Shown here piece by piece: positions 1 through 7,347 of a DNA stretch of 46,605 nt. Below the pieces are notes generated by a model. The model was not told the DNA's origin and ran no database searches. It saw only the letters and a program-made list of their open reading frames with translations. The translations under genes were made by a program, and so were the position numbers. Source of the DNA: an uncultured Bacteroidales bacterium (GTDB taxonomy: Bacteria > Bacteroidota > Bacteroidia > Bacteroidales > Paludibacteraceae); contig CACZOA010000083.1 in NCBI GenBank assembly GCA_902782665.1, forward strand, positions 1 to 46,605. The letters are read 5' to 3'. Positions within the stretch are counted from its first letter, which is position 1; each line of letters opens with the position of its first letter.

Positions 1-77
1 CAGAGTGGTCGAATGAGCCGGTCTTGAAAACCGGTGTACTCGTAAGGGTACCGGGGGTTCGAATCCCTCTCTCTCCG
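1..77 (+). tRNA. tRNA-Ser (anticodon UGA), 5' end missing
   Basis: The sequence folds as a class II tRNA whose first bases lie outside the window. The anticodon stem CCGGT/ACCGG closes the loop CTTGAAA, giving anticodon TGA (serine). A long variable arm (GTACTC-GTAA-GGGTAC) follows, then a T arm with TTCGAAT. The acceptor 3' strand TCTCTCC ends at 76, with discriminator G at 77. CCA is not encoded. The missing 5' side should read GGAGAGA. Confidence 0.93.
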
Positions 78-80
78 CTG

Positions 81-106
81 AAGCTTGTTTAACACAAGCT
101 TTTTTT
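81..106 (+). terminator. Rho-independent terminator after tRNA-Ser
   Basis: A perfect 8-bp stem AAGCTTGT/ACAAGCTT (81-88 with 94-101) has a 5-nt loop and is followed by a run of T. It starts 3 bases after the tRNA, so it should end the tRNA transcript. Confidence 0.85.
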
Positions 107-172
107 GTTTTAAACCATTTTATAATCTGAACCGACAATATAAGAATCCCAACAACAAAGGCTCAAAATCAA

Positions 173-190
173 ATACCCAAATTTGGGTAT
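173..190. promoter_or_regulatory. 18-bp perfect palindrome, candidate operator
   Basis: ATACCCAAA/TTTGGGTAT is a perfect inverted repeat with no spacer. Its centre (181.5) lies about 44 bp upstream of the start site expected from the -7 box at 213-220. That is close to the usual place for a class II activator of the CRP/FNR type, though a repressor site is equally possible. Which protein binds is unknown; the regulator encoded directly downstream is one candidate. Confidence 0.6.
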
Positions 191-212
191 CATATAATTT
201 TCCGAAAACCGC

Positions 213-220
213 TATCTTTG
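213..220 (+). promoter_or_regulatory. Bacteroidota -7 promoter box (TATCTTTG)
   Basis: TATCTTTG matches the Bacteroidota TAnnTTTG -7 element and lies 19 bases before the ATG at 240. No TTTG sits at the ideal 19-20 bp spacing upstream, so the -33 half is weak. This suits a promoter that needs an activator. Confidence 0.7.
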
Positions 221-239
221 CATAAAAATAAAGTGGATT

Positions 240-1226
240 ATGAAGGCGTTGAAAATGTACGAAGCAGGAGACAAGATGATCAGTCTCATACGCGACAACT
301 ACAATATCCTACAGTCGCTAAACTCGTTTGGCATATCTCTTGGATTTGGAGACAAAACCGTAGATGAGACATGTCGAGCCAATAAGGTCGACACTTCTAC
401 TTTCCTTGCTGTGGTAAACTTCACCATAAACGGAACTAACGAATATGACCTTAGCAAATTATCCGCCTCCACGCTGCTCCACTATCTTGCTGCAGGTCAC
501 CGCTACTACCTGGATTATCAATTACCATTCGTGCGACGTGAGTTGGCCGATGCGATAAACGACAACTTTGACTTTGATGACTCTGGCCACAACAACGACA
601 ACGTAGGAGAACTAATCCTACAACTCTACGATCAGTACTCCCGTGAAATTCATAAGCACATGAATTATGAGGAAAAGACATTATTCCCATACATTGAGAA
701 ACTGTTGCAGGGAGAAGCCTCTACTACATATAATATAGACACGTTCGCTAAACATCACACAGAGGCGGACAAGAGTCTTAAAGAGCTAAAAAGTCTTATC
801 ATCAAATACCTTCCGACAGATGCGGCAAACAGCAACCGTCTGACTTCAGCTCTATATTTCATCTACAACAACGAGGATTGGCTTGCAAACCACCAAGAGG
901 TAGAGGACAAGATTTTCGTTCCGCTGATCCGTAAGATAGAAAACGATCTGAAATCTGCCCGCATAAGCAATGCGATTTCAGTTTTTGCCAACGCTGACCC
1001 AGAAACATCCAATGAAACAATTTCAGAACGAGAGAAAGAGGTCATCGTGGCTGTTGTCCAGGGCATGAGCAACAAGGAGATCGCCGACCATCTTTGCATA
1101 TCAGTAAACACGGCTATCACCCATAGAAAGAATATCGCAAGAAAACTGCAGATCCATAGTCCAGCCGGTTTGACTATCTATGCCATCGTAAATGGTTTGG
1201 TGGATATAGATGCGTTGAAGAAATAA
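240..1226 (+). CDS. ScdA_N/hemerythrin-like protein with C-terminal LuxR helix-turn-helix
   Basis: 328 aa. Residues about 14-60 resemble the ScdA_N domain (DUF542) of the YtfE/RIC iron-sulfur repair proteins, but the usual cysteine pair is replaced by SLGFG. Residues about 78-235 form a hemerythrin-like four-helix bundle. Likely di-iron ligands are H87, H140-x3-E144, H173 and H218-x3-E222, spaced as in YtfE. Residues about 260-320 are a LuxR/GerE helix-turn-helix (SEREKEVIVAVVQGMSNKEI). The inferred role is a cytosolic di-iron sensor of NO, O2 or iron-sulfur damage that acts directly on transcription, rather than a repair enzyme. A promoter box lies at 213-220 and a palindrome at 173-190. The gene converges on ribF with a 6-bp gap. 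The domain calls are firm; the ligand sensed is not known. Confidence 0.88.
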   Translation: MKALKMYEAGDKMISLIRDNYNILQSLNSFGISLGFGDKTVDETCRANKVDTSTFLAVVNFTINGTNEYDLSKLSASTLLHYLAAGHRYYLDYQLPFVRRELADAINDNFDFDDSGHNNDNVGELILQLYDQYSREIHKHMNYEEKTLFPYIEKLLQGEASTTYNIDTFAKHHTEADKSLKELKSLIIKYLPTDAANSNRLTSALYFIYNNEDWLANHQEVEDKIFVPLIRKIENDLKSARISNAISVFANADPETSNETISEREKEVIVAVVQGMSNKEIADHLCISVNTAITHRKNIARKLQIHSPAGLTIYAIVNGLVDIDALKK

Positions 1227-1232
1227 TGAATG

Positions 1233-2153
1233 CTAAATTTGCATTTTGGATTTCGCTGTAACTTCGTCTCTTTTCAATTGCGTCTTCAATTCCTCAACGG
1301 AATCAAACTTTACGCTATCCCTGATTCTGTCGACAAAACTCACATTCACATCTTTCCCATAAATATCACCAGAGAAATCAAAAAGATAAGCTTCAACACT
1401 TATTTTTCCTGTGTTGACGGTGGGGCGTGAGCCTATGTAGAGCATCGCATCATAGACATAAGACTCAACTGTAACTCTTGTAGCATAAACTCCATCTTTT
1501 GGAAGCATACGACAATCATCATAAGCGATATTTGCAGTTGGGAACCCTATTGTCCTGCCAAGGTGAAAACCCTCCACCACATTTCCTGTCAATGAATATT
1601 CTCTGCCTAACAATTTCGCCGCTTTCGCAACGTTTCCTTCAGAGATCGTTTTTCTCACCGCCGATGAGCTGACATTTAATCCGTCGATCACCAAAGGAGA
1701 CGATTGTACCACTTCAATACCAATCTCTTTTCCAAACTCAACATAATCCTCAAATTTCTCACTGCGATTATGTCCGAAACGATGATCGTAGCCAATCATA
1801 AGGCAACGAACATTCAGTCTGTCGTGTAGCAGACGCATAAACTCCTGCGCAGAAAGCAGAGAAAGTTCCTGTGTAAATTCCGTCAACACCACATAATCGA
1901 CTCCCGTCTCCTTCAACAGAGCTATTTTTTCATCTGTGGTCGTAAGCAGAGATGGAATATAATCCGAATGCAGCACCTGACGAGGATGAGTTCGGAAAGT
2001 CAGCACAGCGGTTGCAAGGCCTCTTTTTTTCGCACAATCCGACAATTCAGACACCAAATAACGATGGCCAAGATGCACACCGTCGAAAAAACCGATTGTG
2101 AGAGCCAATGGTTGTTCGATTTTGGAATTGAATATGTCGATTACGTTTGTCAT
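1233..2153 (-). CDS. ribF: Bifunctional riboflavin kinase/FAD synthetase
   Basis: 306 aa, the usual length for RibF. It phosphorylates riboflavin to FMN and adenylylates FMN to FAD in the cytosol. The N-terminal FAD synthetase domain has the nucleotidyltransferase motif GFFDGVHLGH (21-30), TFRTHPRQ near 52-59, and SSSAVRK near 162-168. The C-terminal flavokinase domain begins near residue 184 and carries GFPTAN (203-208) and VEAYLFDF. It is the last gene of a minus-strand run aroQ-pyk-ribF, 65 bp after pyk. That gap is filled by a REP-like element. Confidence 0.95.
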   Translation of the reverse strand: MTNVIDIFNSKIEQPLALTIGFFDGVHLGHRYLVSELSDCAKKRGLATAVLTFRTHPRQVLHSDYIPSLLTTTDEKIALLKETGVDYVVLTEFTQELSLLSAQEFMRLLHDRLNVRCLMIGYDHRFGHNRSEKFEDYVEFGKEIGIEVVQSSPLVIDGLNVSSSAVRKTISEGNVAKAAKLLGREYSLTGNVVEGFHLGRTIGFPTANIAYDDCRMLPKDGVYATRVTVESYVYDAMLYIGSRPTVNTGKISVEAYLFDFSGDIYGKDVNVSFVDRIRDSVKFDSVEELKTQLKRDEVTAKSKMQI

Positions 2154-2157
2154 ATTA

Positions 2158-2216
2158 TATTAAGTGGGCAGGTATGTATTATATTAAAAGTGGGCAGGTT
2201 AGAAACCTGCCCCTAC
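2158..2216 (-). repeat. REP-like element: GTAG foot, palindrome, trailing half copy (GGGCAGGTT type)
   Basis: Read on the minus strand, GTAG (2216-2213) is followed by GGGCAGGTT-TCT-AACCTGCCC (2212-2192), a perfect 9-bp stem. A second copy of only the right half, ACCTGCCCACTT (2173-2162), follows 26 bp on. The element begins 2 bases after the pyk stop codon TAG and fills most of the pyk-ribF gap. A GTAG foot before a palindrome is the hallmark of REP sequences mobilised by RAYT transposases. No such transposase is in the window. Confidence 0.7.
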
Positions 2217-2218
2217 CC

Positions 2219-3676
2219 CTAAAAATTCGGAAGGAGATATCCTTTTTGGTTAGCAAAGATATTATCAATGCTGTTGATTTCAAGGAATGTATTTCCACCG
2301 CCCTCTTGACTTCCGCTGATATAAACGACACGGTCGTCGAATCTCAAGAATCCGTCTTCTATCAGCAATTTAAGAGCCGCAAAGAAATAATGGCGATTAT
2401 CCTCTCTTGGAGCAAGATAGATCGGAATAACTCCGTAAGACAACGCCAACTGACGTATTAGTCGTTCTTTATAACATATCGCCAACACTGTGATGTCACC
2501 ACGGTAGGCTGCGATGAAACGTGCGGTACGTCCTGTTATACTATCTGTCACAATCGCTTTAGTGTGAAGCAATTCGGCTGAACGGGCAGCCTGCTCTGTA
2601 AGATATGAAGTGATATCATCAGGACCTGTTGCCAACGGTACTTTGATATCATTGTCTTTCAACTTTGTCTTCTCAGACTCCTCTGCGATCTTGCTCATTG
2701 TAGAGACCGCCTCAACCGGATATTTGCCGTATGCAGTCTCACCGCTTAGCATCAATGCGTCTGTGCGGTAGAAGATCGCATTTGCGATATCAGTCACCTC
2801 TGCACGAGTCGGACGAGGATTCTTGATCATTGAGTGAAGCATCTGAGTAGCCACAATCACCGGTTTACGCGCCACTACACACTTACGTATAAGCACCCGC
2901 TGGATTCCTGGTATTTTCTCCTGTGGCACCTCAATACCCAAGTCGCCACGGGCAATCATCACACCATAGGCAGCTTCAAGTATTTCATCTATATTGTCAA
3001 CTCCCTCCTGATTCTCAATCTTTGCGATTATTTTGATAGGGCTGTTATGTTCATCGAGAATCTGCTGGATATCAAGGACATCCTGTTTTGAGCGGACGAA
3101 AGAATGAGCGATGAAATCGACATCATTCTCAATTGCGAAAAGAATATTATGTTTGTCTCTCTCAGTGAGCGACGGAAGATTAATTCTCACTCCTGGCACA
3201 TTCACACTCTTACGTGATCCAAGTTCACCCTCATTCTGAGCCTCGCAAGTAAGACAAGTGTCATTCTTGCTCAACACCATGACATCTATCTCTCCGTCAT
3301 CAAAAAGGATATGGTCGCCGACCTTCACATCCTTCACAAAGTCGGGATATGTCACGTAAACCTCTCCTGGTCTGCTCTTTTTTGCAGCGTCTCCAGCAAT
3401 CTTTATTATATCGCCACTCTTGATCTGGATCTTTTCATTACCAACCTCGCCTTCAATAATAGTAGTACGTACCTCTGGACCCTTTGTGTCCATAAGGATA
3501 CCGATTTCAGGCGAAACAGCTCGCACATTATTGATGATGCTGAGGAATCCCTCGTCACTAAGGTGGGCTGAGTTCATTCTCACCACATTCATTCCGTTCT
3601 CCCACAACTGACGGATAAAATCGACGTCGCAACGCTTGTCGGAAACAGTGGCTATGATTTTAGTTTTTTTTGCCAT
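2219..3676 (-). CDS. pyk: Pyruvate kinase
   Basis: 485 aa, normal length. It catalyses phosphoenolpyruvate + ADP to pyruvate + ATP, the last step of glycolysis. Visible motifs are DTKGPEVRT (63-71), the catalytic lysine and metal ligand in KIEN (K219, E221), ARGDLG (D245) and the ATQML region. The usual N-F-S-H near residue 35 reads N-S-A-H. The regulatory C-terminal domain is complete. It lies 15 bp after aroQ, so the two are probably cotranscribed. The stop codon TAG lies 2 bases from the GTAG foot of the REP-like element downstream. Confidence 0.97.
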   Translation of the reverse strand: MAKKTKIIATVSDKRCDVDFIRQLWENGMNVVRMNSAHLSDEGFLSIINNVRAVSPEIGILMDTKGPEVRTTIIEGEVGNEKIQIKSGDIIKIAGDAAKKSRPGEVYVTYPDFVKDVKVGDHILFDDGEIDVMVLSKNDTCLTCEAQNEGELGSRKSVNVPGVRINLPSLTERDKHNILFAIENDVDFIAHSFVRSKQDVLDIQQILDEHNSPIKIIAKIENQEGVDNIDEILEAAYGVMIARGDLGIEVPQEKIPGIQRVLIRKCVVARKPVIVATQMLHSMIKNPRPTRAEVTDIANAIFYRTDALMLSGETAYGKYPVEAVSTMSKIAEESEKTKLKDNDIKVPLATGPDDITSYLTEQAARSAELLHTKAIVTDSITGRTARFIAAYRGDITVLAICYKERLIRQLALSYGVIPIYLAPREDNRHYFFAALKLLIEDGFLRFDDRVVYISGSQEGGGNTFLEINSIDNIFANQKGYLLPNF

Positions 3677-3691
3677 TTTCTGATGATGGGG

Positions 3692-4138
3692 TTATTCTTT
3701 GTCTTCTTCCTTCGATTTGTTATACTCTATCAGAGCCTCAATAGCAAGTCTGTATGAATCCATACCGAATCCAAGGATTGTACCCCAGCATGCAGCAGTA
3801 AGGAATGACTTATGACGAAACTCCTCTCTCTTGTGTGTATTGGAGATATGCACCTCAATCACGGGACATTTGATGGCACGGATCGCATCTGGAATAGCCA
3901 CAGAAGTGTGAGTATAAGCACCCGCATTCAGCACAATTCCGTCTGATATAAATCCAGTCTCTTGAATAGTGTCGATAAGTTCTCCCTCAACATTCGACTG
4001 ATAATACTCGATGTTTACATCAGGATAACGTGATTTCAACACATCCAAATAGTCTTCAAACGACTGACTTCCGTAAATTGTTGGTTCTCTCTTGCCCAAA
4101 AGATTAAGATTGGGTCCATTGATAATAATGATATTCAT
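3692..4138 (-). CDS. aroQ: 3-dehydroquinate dehydratase, type II
   Basis: 148 aa with the start chosen here. It dehydrates 3-dehydroquinate to 3-dehydroshikimate in the shikimate pathway and belongs to the dodecameric type II family. The start motif INGPNLNLLGKREPTIYG carries R17 and the catalytic Y22. N71, H77, H97 and R108 are in place. An upstream ATG at 4171 in the same frame is rejected because the -7 box (4176-4169) puts the transcript start near 4162, inside that extension. Starting at 4138 also gives the family's standard N-terminus. It is the first gene of the aroQ-pyk-ribF run and divergent from xerD. Confidence 0.95.
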   Translation of the reverse strand: MNIIIINGPNLNLLGKREPTIYGSQSFEDYLDVLKSRYPDVNIEYYQSNVEGELIDTIQETGFISDGIVLNAGAYTHTSVAIPDAIRAIKCPVIEVHISNTHKREEFRHKSFLTAACWGTILGFGMDSYRLAIEALIEYNKSKEEDKE

Positions 4139-4168
4139 TCCTTGTTTATGATGTGTTACAAAACGTCG

Positions 4169-4199
4169 CAAAATTACTCTTTTTTATCCAAGTGACAAA
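4169..4199 (-). promoter_or_regulatory. Promoter of aroQ-pyk-ribF
   Basis: On the minus strand TTTG (4199-4196) and TAATTTTG (4176-4169) are separated by exactly 19 bp, a full Bacteroidota promoter. The predicted start site falls about 25 bases before the aroQ ATG at 4138. Confidence 0.85.
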
Positions 4200-4208
4200 A
4201 AATCATCT

Positions 4209-4216
4209 TATATTTG
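4209..4216 (+). promoter_or_regulatory. -7 promoter box of xerD (TATATTTG)
   Basis: TATATTTG matches TAnnTTTG and lies 16 bases before the xerD ATG at 4232, so the leader would be very short. No clear TTTG box is seen at 19 bp. The box sits back to back with the aroQ promoter. Confidence 0.6.
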
Positions 4217-4231
4217 TGAAAAATATTGTTT

Positions 4232-5143
4232 ATGAATATAGATAAATTTCGTCATATTCCTATGGTGCGCGACTATGAGCAATACCTTATTGTCGAGCGG
4301 TCTCTAAGTGGCAACACAAAAGATGCGTACCTCGAGGATCTGGCGAAATTGCTTTCATATTTCACGACGGAAAACATAGAGGCAGAAAACGCGACTCTCA
4401 CTGATCTGGAATGCTTCGTGACATCGTTGGTAGAATTGGGAATTTCCGCCCGTTCACAAGCAAGAATAATATCCGGAATCAAATCATTCTATAAATTTCT
4501 CATTCTTGAAGACGCGATATCTGACGACCCTACTGAACTGCTTGAATGTCCATCGCTCGGTCGTCATCTTCCGGAAGTTCTTTCCATTGAGGAGATAGAC
4601 GCAATTGAAGCCCAGATAGACACTTCCACCCCTACCGGCAGACGCAATCTTGCGATCATAGAGATGCTCTACAGCTGCGGATTACGTGTGAGTGAGCTTT
4701 CCAACCTGAAAATCTCCAACCTCGCTCTTGAACAGGAGTTTATATGTGTCTTCGGAAAGGGAGACAAACAACGTCTGGTGCCAATTGGAGAAAGCAGTAT
4801 AGACATTGTGAAAGATTGGATAAACGACCGTATGGAGATGGATAATGTGAAAGACAGTGAACGAGACTACCTGTTTCTTTCCAACCGAGGCAAACACATC
4901 TCACGCATAACTATTTTTGTGTTAATCAAAGATTTGGCAGAAAAAGCCGGCATAACAAAAAACATCAGTCCACACACTTTCCGCCACTCATTTGCCACTC
5001 ACCTGCTAGAAGGAGGAGCTGACCTGCGTAGCATTCAGGAGATGCTTGGACATGAGTCGATTCTGACTACAGAAATATACACGCATATCAATGTTGACCA
5101 TCTGCGCGACCAGATCATGCAGTATCATCCGCACTGCAAATAA
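4232..5143 (+). CDS. xerD: Tyrosine recombinase XerD
   Basis: 303 aa. This is the site-specific recombinase that, with XerC, resolves chromosome dimers at dif. The N-terminal SAM-like core-binding domain covers residues about 10-90. The catalytic domain shows R152 (GLRVSEL), K176, H248-x2-R251 (HTFRHSFATHLLEGG), H274 (LGHES) and the nucleophile Y283, the full R-K-H-R-H-Y set. The ATG at 4232 is preferred over a TTG at 4226. The protein has no phage or integron context and its length is that of the housekeeping enzyme. XerC is a possible alternative name. Confidence 0.9.
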   Translation: MNIDKFRHIPMVRDYEQYLIVERSLSGNTKDAYLEDLAKLLSYFTTENIEAENATLTDLECFVTSLVELGISARSQARIISGIKSFYKFLILEDAISDDPTELLECPSLGRHLPEVLSIEEIDAIEAQIDTSTPTGRRNLAIIEMLYSCGLRVSELSNLKISNLALEQEFICVFGKGDKQRLVPIGESSIDIVKDWINDRMEMDNVKDSERDYLFLSNRGKHISRITIFVLIKDLAEKAGITKNISPHTFRHSFATHLLEGGADLRSIQEMLGHESILTTEIYTHINVDHLRDQIMQYHPHCK

Positions 5144-5157
5144 TGTGATAACGATAA

Positions 5158-5302
5158 AAACGAGACAGAACAAAAATCATTAACTATCTTGAAGGAAACA
5201 GCGTTGAAGAACTGACAAATGCATTTCTATGATGCCGTAGATGATTATCTTGCATTTGTAAAGAAAGGAAAAGCAAATTACAATGATGAGATGATGTCGT
5301 GA
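5158..5302 (+). pseudogene. Decayed HicB-like antitoxin fragment
   Basis: Frame 5158-5226 reads KIINYLEGNSVEELTNAF. Skipping one extra base at about 5227, it continues as YDAVDDYLAFVKKGKAN to a stop at 5300-5302. Joined, this matches the conserved centre of HicB antitoxins, which reads like (E)GNSVEEL-x-x-AF-x-DAVDDYL. There is no start region, no DNA-binding C-terminus and no hicA neighbour. I therefore read it as a gene remnant with a one-base insertion. The identification rests on motif recall only. Confidence 0.5.
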
Positions 5303-5347
5303 TCAAATAAATTCTGTTTCATAGGCACCAGATAATGTAAAATAAAT

Positions 5348-5355
5348 TATCTTTG
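5348..5355 (+). promoter_or_regulatory. -7 promoter box of the TPR gene (TATCTTTG)
   Basis: TATCTTTG followed by CGAC is a strong match to the Bacteroidota -7 element. It lies 26 bases before the ATG at 5382. No good TTTG box is seen upstream. Confidence 0.7.
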
Positions 5356-5381
5356 CGACACCATCTTACGACAAAGACTAA

Positions 5382-6566
5382 ATGGCTATGAGACAAACAA
5401 TTTTGTATATATTTCTACTGATATTTGTATCAGCGACGTCGGCACAAACGATATTCCGCATACAGGACGAGACACAGCTTCTACATCTGCCAGAACTGAA
5501 TGATGACTATTTCAAATCTGCAGACGCATCGATAGAAGATCTTATGGACATCACCGACCGTATGCCTGGCAATTCGTCTGCCTACATGCAGCTATGCTAT
5601 AAGTTGAAACGCGAAGAACGACACGATGAGGCTGTAGACGCAATCAAACAGGCGATGCGTGCCAACCCTACCAATAAAGATCTCATCAACCTGGCCGGAG
5701 CAATTCTTTTGCACAACCATCAATATGAAGATCTCGAAAAAATATGTCAGATTGCGTTGAGCCGAGATCCGAAACTTGCGGATGCCTACAATATTCTTGG
5801 CATTATAGCCCAAGAGAAAGGAGAGAACGCCAAGGCGATCTACCATTTCAACCATGCTCTGAAAATCAAGAAGAAAAAGTACAATGCCATAAAATTCAAC
5901 CTTGCCAACGCAGAACGCTCATCGAAAAACTACGAAGAGGCTATCAAACTGTATCAGAAAAGTTTGAAAAAATTCATGGCAGATAAGAATTTCGTATCCG
6001 CTAAAAACTTCCGTTTCTACCAACCGACAAAGGCCTGGGTCTACAACAATATCGGACTCACATTGACATTAGCCGGAGAGTACAGCAGTGCACTGACAGA
6101 ATATCGCAAGTCACTGAAATACAGCAAAAATCCAGCACGTACCTATAACGGAATGGCATGTACTCATTATGAACTCGGACAAGTCGACTCTTGCATCAAA
6201 TATCTCAACATGGCAATTGAAGCAGCCCCTAAATACGCGTCGCCATACAAGAATCTCGGCAATGTCTATTACGAGCAAGGCAAATTCAACAAGGCTCTTC
6301 CTTTATACGAGAAAGCTTATGAACTCGACAAAGACGACGAATGGTTGCTGTGCAAACTCGCGTCTACGCACAAGAACTTAAAACAATATGAAAATGCCAT
6401 CGACTTTTTCTCAAAAGCAATTCTGATCGACAAAACAGATCATGAGGCATACTACCAGATAGGACTATGCTATCACCGTCTCGAAGACAATTCTAAAGCC
6501 CAAGAATATTTTAGAAAAGCAGAAAAATTAGGCAGCAATACTGCCAAAGGATGGGTCAGAAAATAA
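5382..6566 (+). CDS. Secreted tetratricopeptide repeat protein
   Basis: 394 aa. A signal peptide covers residues 1-21 (hydrophobic IFLLIFVSATSAQ, cleavage after SAQ). From residue about 69 to the end there are roughly nine TPR units with the A-Y-N-x-G...A-x-x-x-Y-x-x-A-L pattern, for example YNILGIIAQEKGENAKAIYHF and YKNLGNVYYEQGKFNKALPLY. TPR arrays are protein-binding scaffolds, so this one probably acts in the periplasm as an assembly or adaptor protein. The partner is unknown. A second in-frame ATG at 5388 is also possible. The gene has its own promoter and stands alone. Confidence 0.85.
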   Translation: MAMRQTILYIFLLIFVSATSAQTIFRIQDETQLLHLPELNDDYFKSADASIEDLMDITDRMPGNSSAYMQLCYKLKREERHDEAVDAIKQAMRANPTNKDLINLAGAILLHNHQYEDLEKICQIALSRDPKLADAYNILGIIAQEKGENAKAIYHFNHALKIKKKKYNAIKFNLANAERSSKNYEEAIKLYQKSLKKFMADKNFVSAKNFRFYQPTKAWVYNNIGLTLTLAGEYSSALTEYRKSLKYSKNPARTYNGMACTHYELGQVDSCIKYLNMAIEAAPKYASPYKNLGNVYYEQGKFNKALPLYEKAYELDKDDEWLLCKLASTHKNLKQYENAIDFFSKAILIDKTDHEAYYQIGLCYHRLEDNSKAQEYFRKAEKLGSNTAKGWVRK

Positions 6567-6628
6567 AGAAAAAAAAGAGAAAATCAATCAAAGAAAGAGA
6601 ACCTAGCCGTTAATTTTCATCTTATTCT

Positions 6629-6659
6629 TTTGCATTTAAACATATATCGCTTACCTTTG
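6629..6659 (+). promoter_or_regulatory. Promoter of the TetR gene
   Basis: TTTG (6629-6632) and TACCTTTG (6652-6659) are 19 bp apart, the ideal Bacteroidota spacing. The start site would be near 6666, which excludes the longer reading frame that begins upstream at a TTG. Confidence 0.85.
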
Positions 6660-6671
6660 CGACAAATTTGT

Positions 6672-6687
6672 TTAACAATTCTGTTAA
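6672..6687. promoter_or_regulatory. Candidate TetR operator
   Basis: TTAACA-ATTC-TGTTAA is an inverted repeat with perfect 6-bp arms. It lies between the predicted start site and the ATG of the TetR gene and touches the A of that ATG. The position fits self-repression. This is inference from symmetry and place. Confidence 0.45.
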
Positions 6688-7310
6688 TGGCAGAAAAAGA
6701 AGATAAAATGAACGTGGAGAAAGCGATTCTCGACGCTGCTACAGAAGAATTCCTCAGCAAAGGTTTTTCTGGTGCGCGTACCGTGGCTATAGCTGAAAAA
6801 GCAGGAGTCACACACGCAATGCTCCACTATTATTTCCGCACTAAAGAGAAACTTTTCGAGTGTATTATAGACACCGTGATCAAAGAGCTGATTGACTCCG
6901 TGACCGAAGCCTACAAACGTCAGGATGCATCTCTAAGTTTCGAAGACCGAGTGGTGGCAGTGATGAACGCGCACCTCGACTTCATCATCGCCAAGCCTCA
7001 GCTTCCATCTTTTCTGTTTATGGAAATATTCCCGTCGACAGAAAACTTCAAGTTGATCAAAGAGAAAGCGTCATCCGCTTTAGGTTCACTCAACACTCAA
7101 TTAAAAGAGACTCTTGAAAGTGCCAACAACAACGAAGAGATTGACAACATTTCTCTTCCCATGCTTATTTCCGATGTGGTGACGCTCAACGCAGCCACCG
7201 CCATATCATCCCAACTCGCCTCAAAAATCCTGAATATCACAAAAGAGGAATATGTGGCAATGAGAAAACAGGAAAATGAGATTTTGATTAGAAAAAGGCT
7301 AAAGAAGTAG
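6687..7310 (+). CDS. TetR/AcrR family transcriptional regulator
   Basis: 207 aa. The N-terminal helix-turn-helix covers residues about 10-55, with ILDAATEEFLSKGFSGARTV, IAEKAGVTHAMLHYYFRTKEKLF and the typical Y-F-x-T/S-K-E turn. The C-terminal helical part should bind a small ligand, which is unknown. The start at 6687 is chosen because the promoter at 6629-6659 puts the transcript start after the upstream in-frame TTG, and because TetR proteins begin close to their HTH. The activase gene follows after 37 bp but has its own -7 box. Regulation of that gene is a guess from adjacency. Confidence 0.9.
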   Translation: MAEKEDKMNVEKAILDAATEEFLSKGFSGARTVAIAEKAGVTHAMLHYYFRTKEKLFECIIDTVIKELIDSVTEAYKRQDASLSFEDRVVAVMNAHLDFIIAKPQLPSFLFMEIFPSTENFKLIKEKASSALGSLNTQLKETLESANNNEEIDNISLPMLISDVVTLNAATAISSQLASKILNITKEEYVAMRKQENEILIRKRLKK

Positions 7311-7320
7311 CAAAAAATAG

Positions 7321-7328
7321 TACTTTTG
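7321..7328 (+). promoter_or_regulatory. -7 promoter box of the activase gene (TACTTTTG)
   Basis: TACTTTTG followed by CGAC matches TAnnTTTG and lies 19 bases before the ATG at 7348, just after the TetR stop codon. No TTTG is seen at 19 bp upstream. Confidence 0.6.
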
Positions 7329-7347
7329 CGACTGAAATTATTTTGAT

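Noticed and set aside
4139-4171. N-terminal extension of AroQ by 11 residues
   Set aside because: The predicted transcript start falls inside it, and the family starts at MNIIIINGPN.
6630-6686. N-terminal extension of the TetR protein from a TTG start
   Set aside because: It overlaps the -33 and -7 boxes of the promoter.
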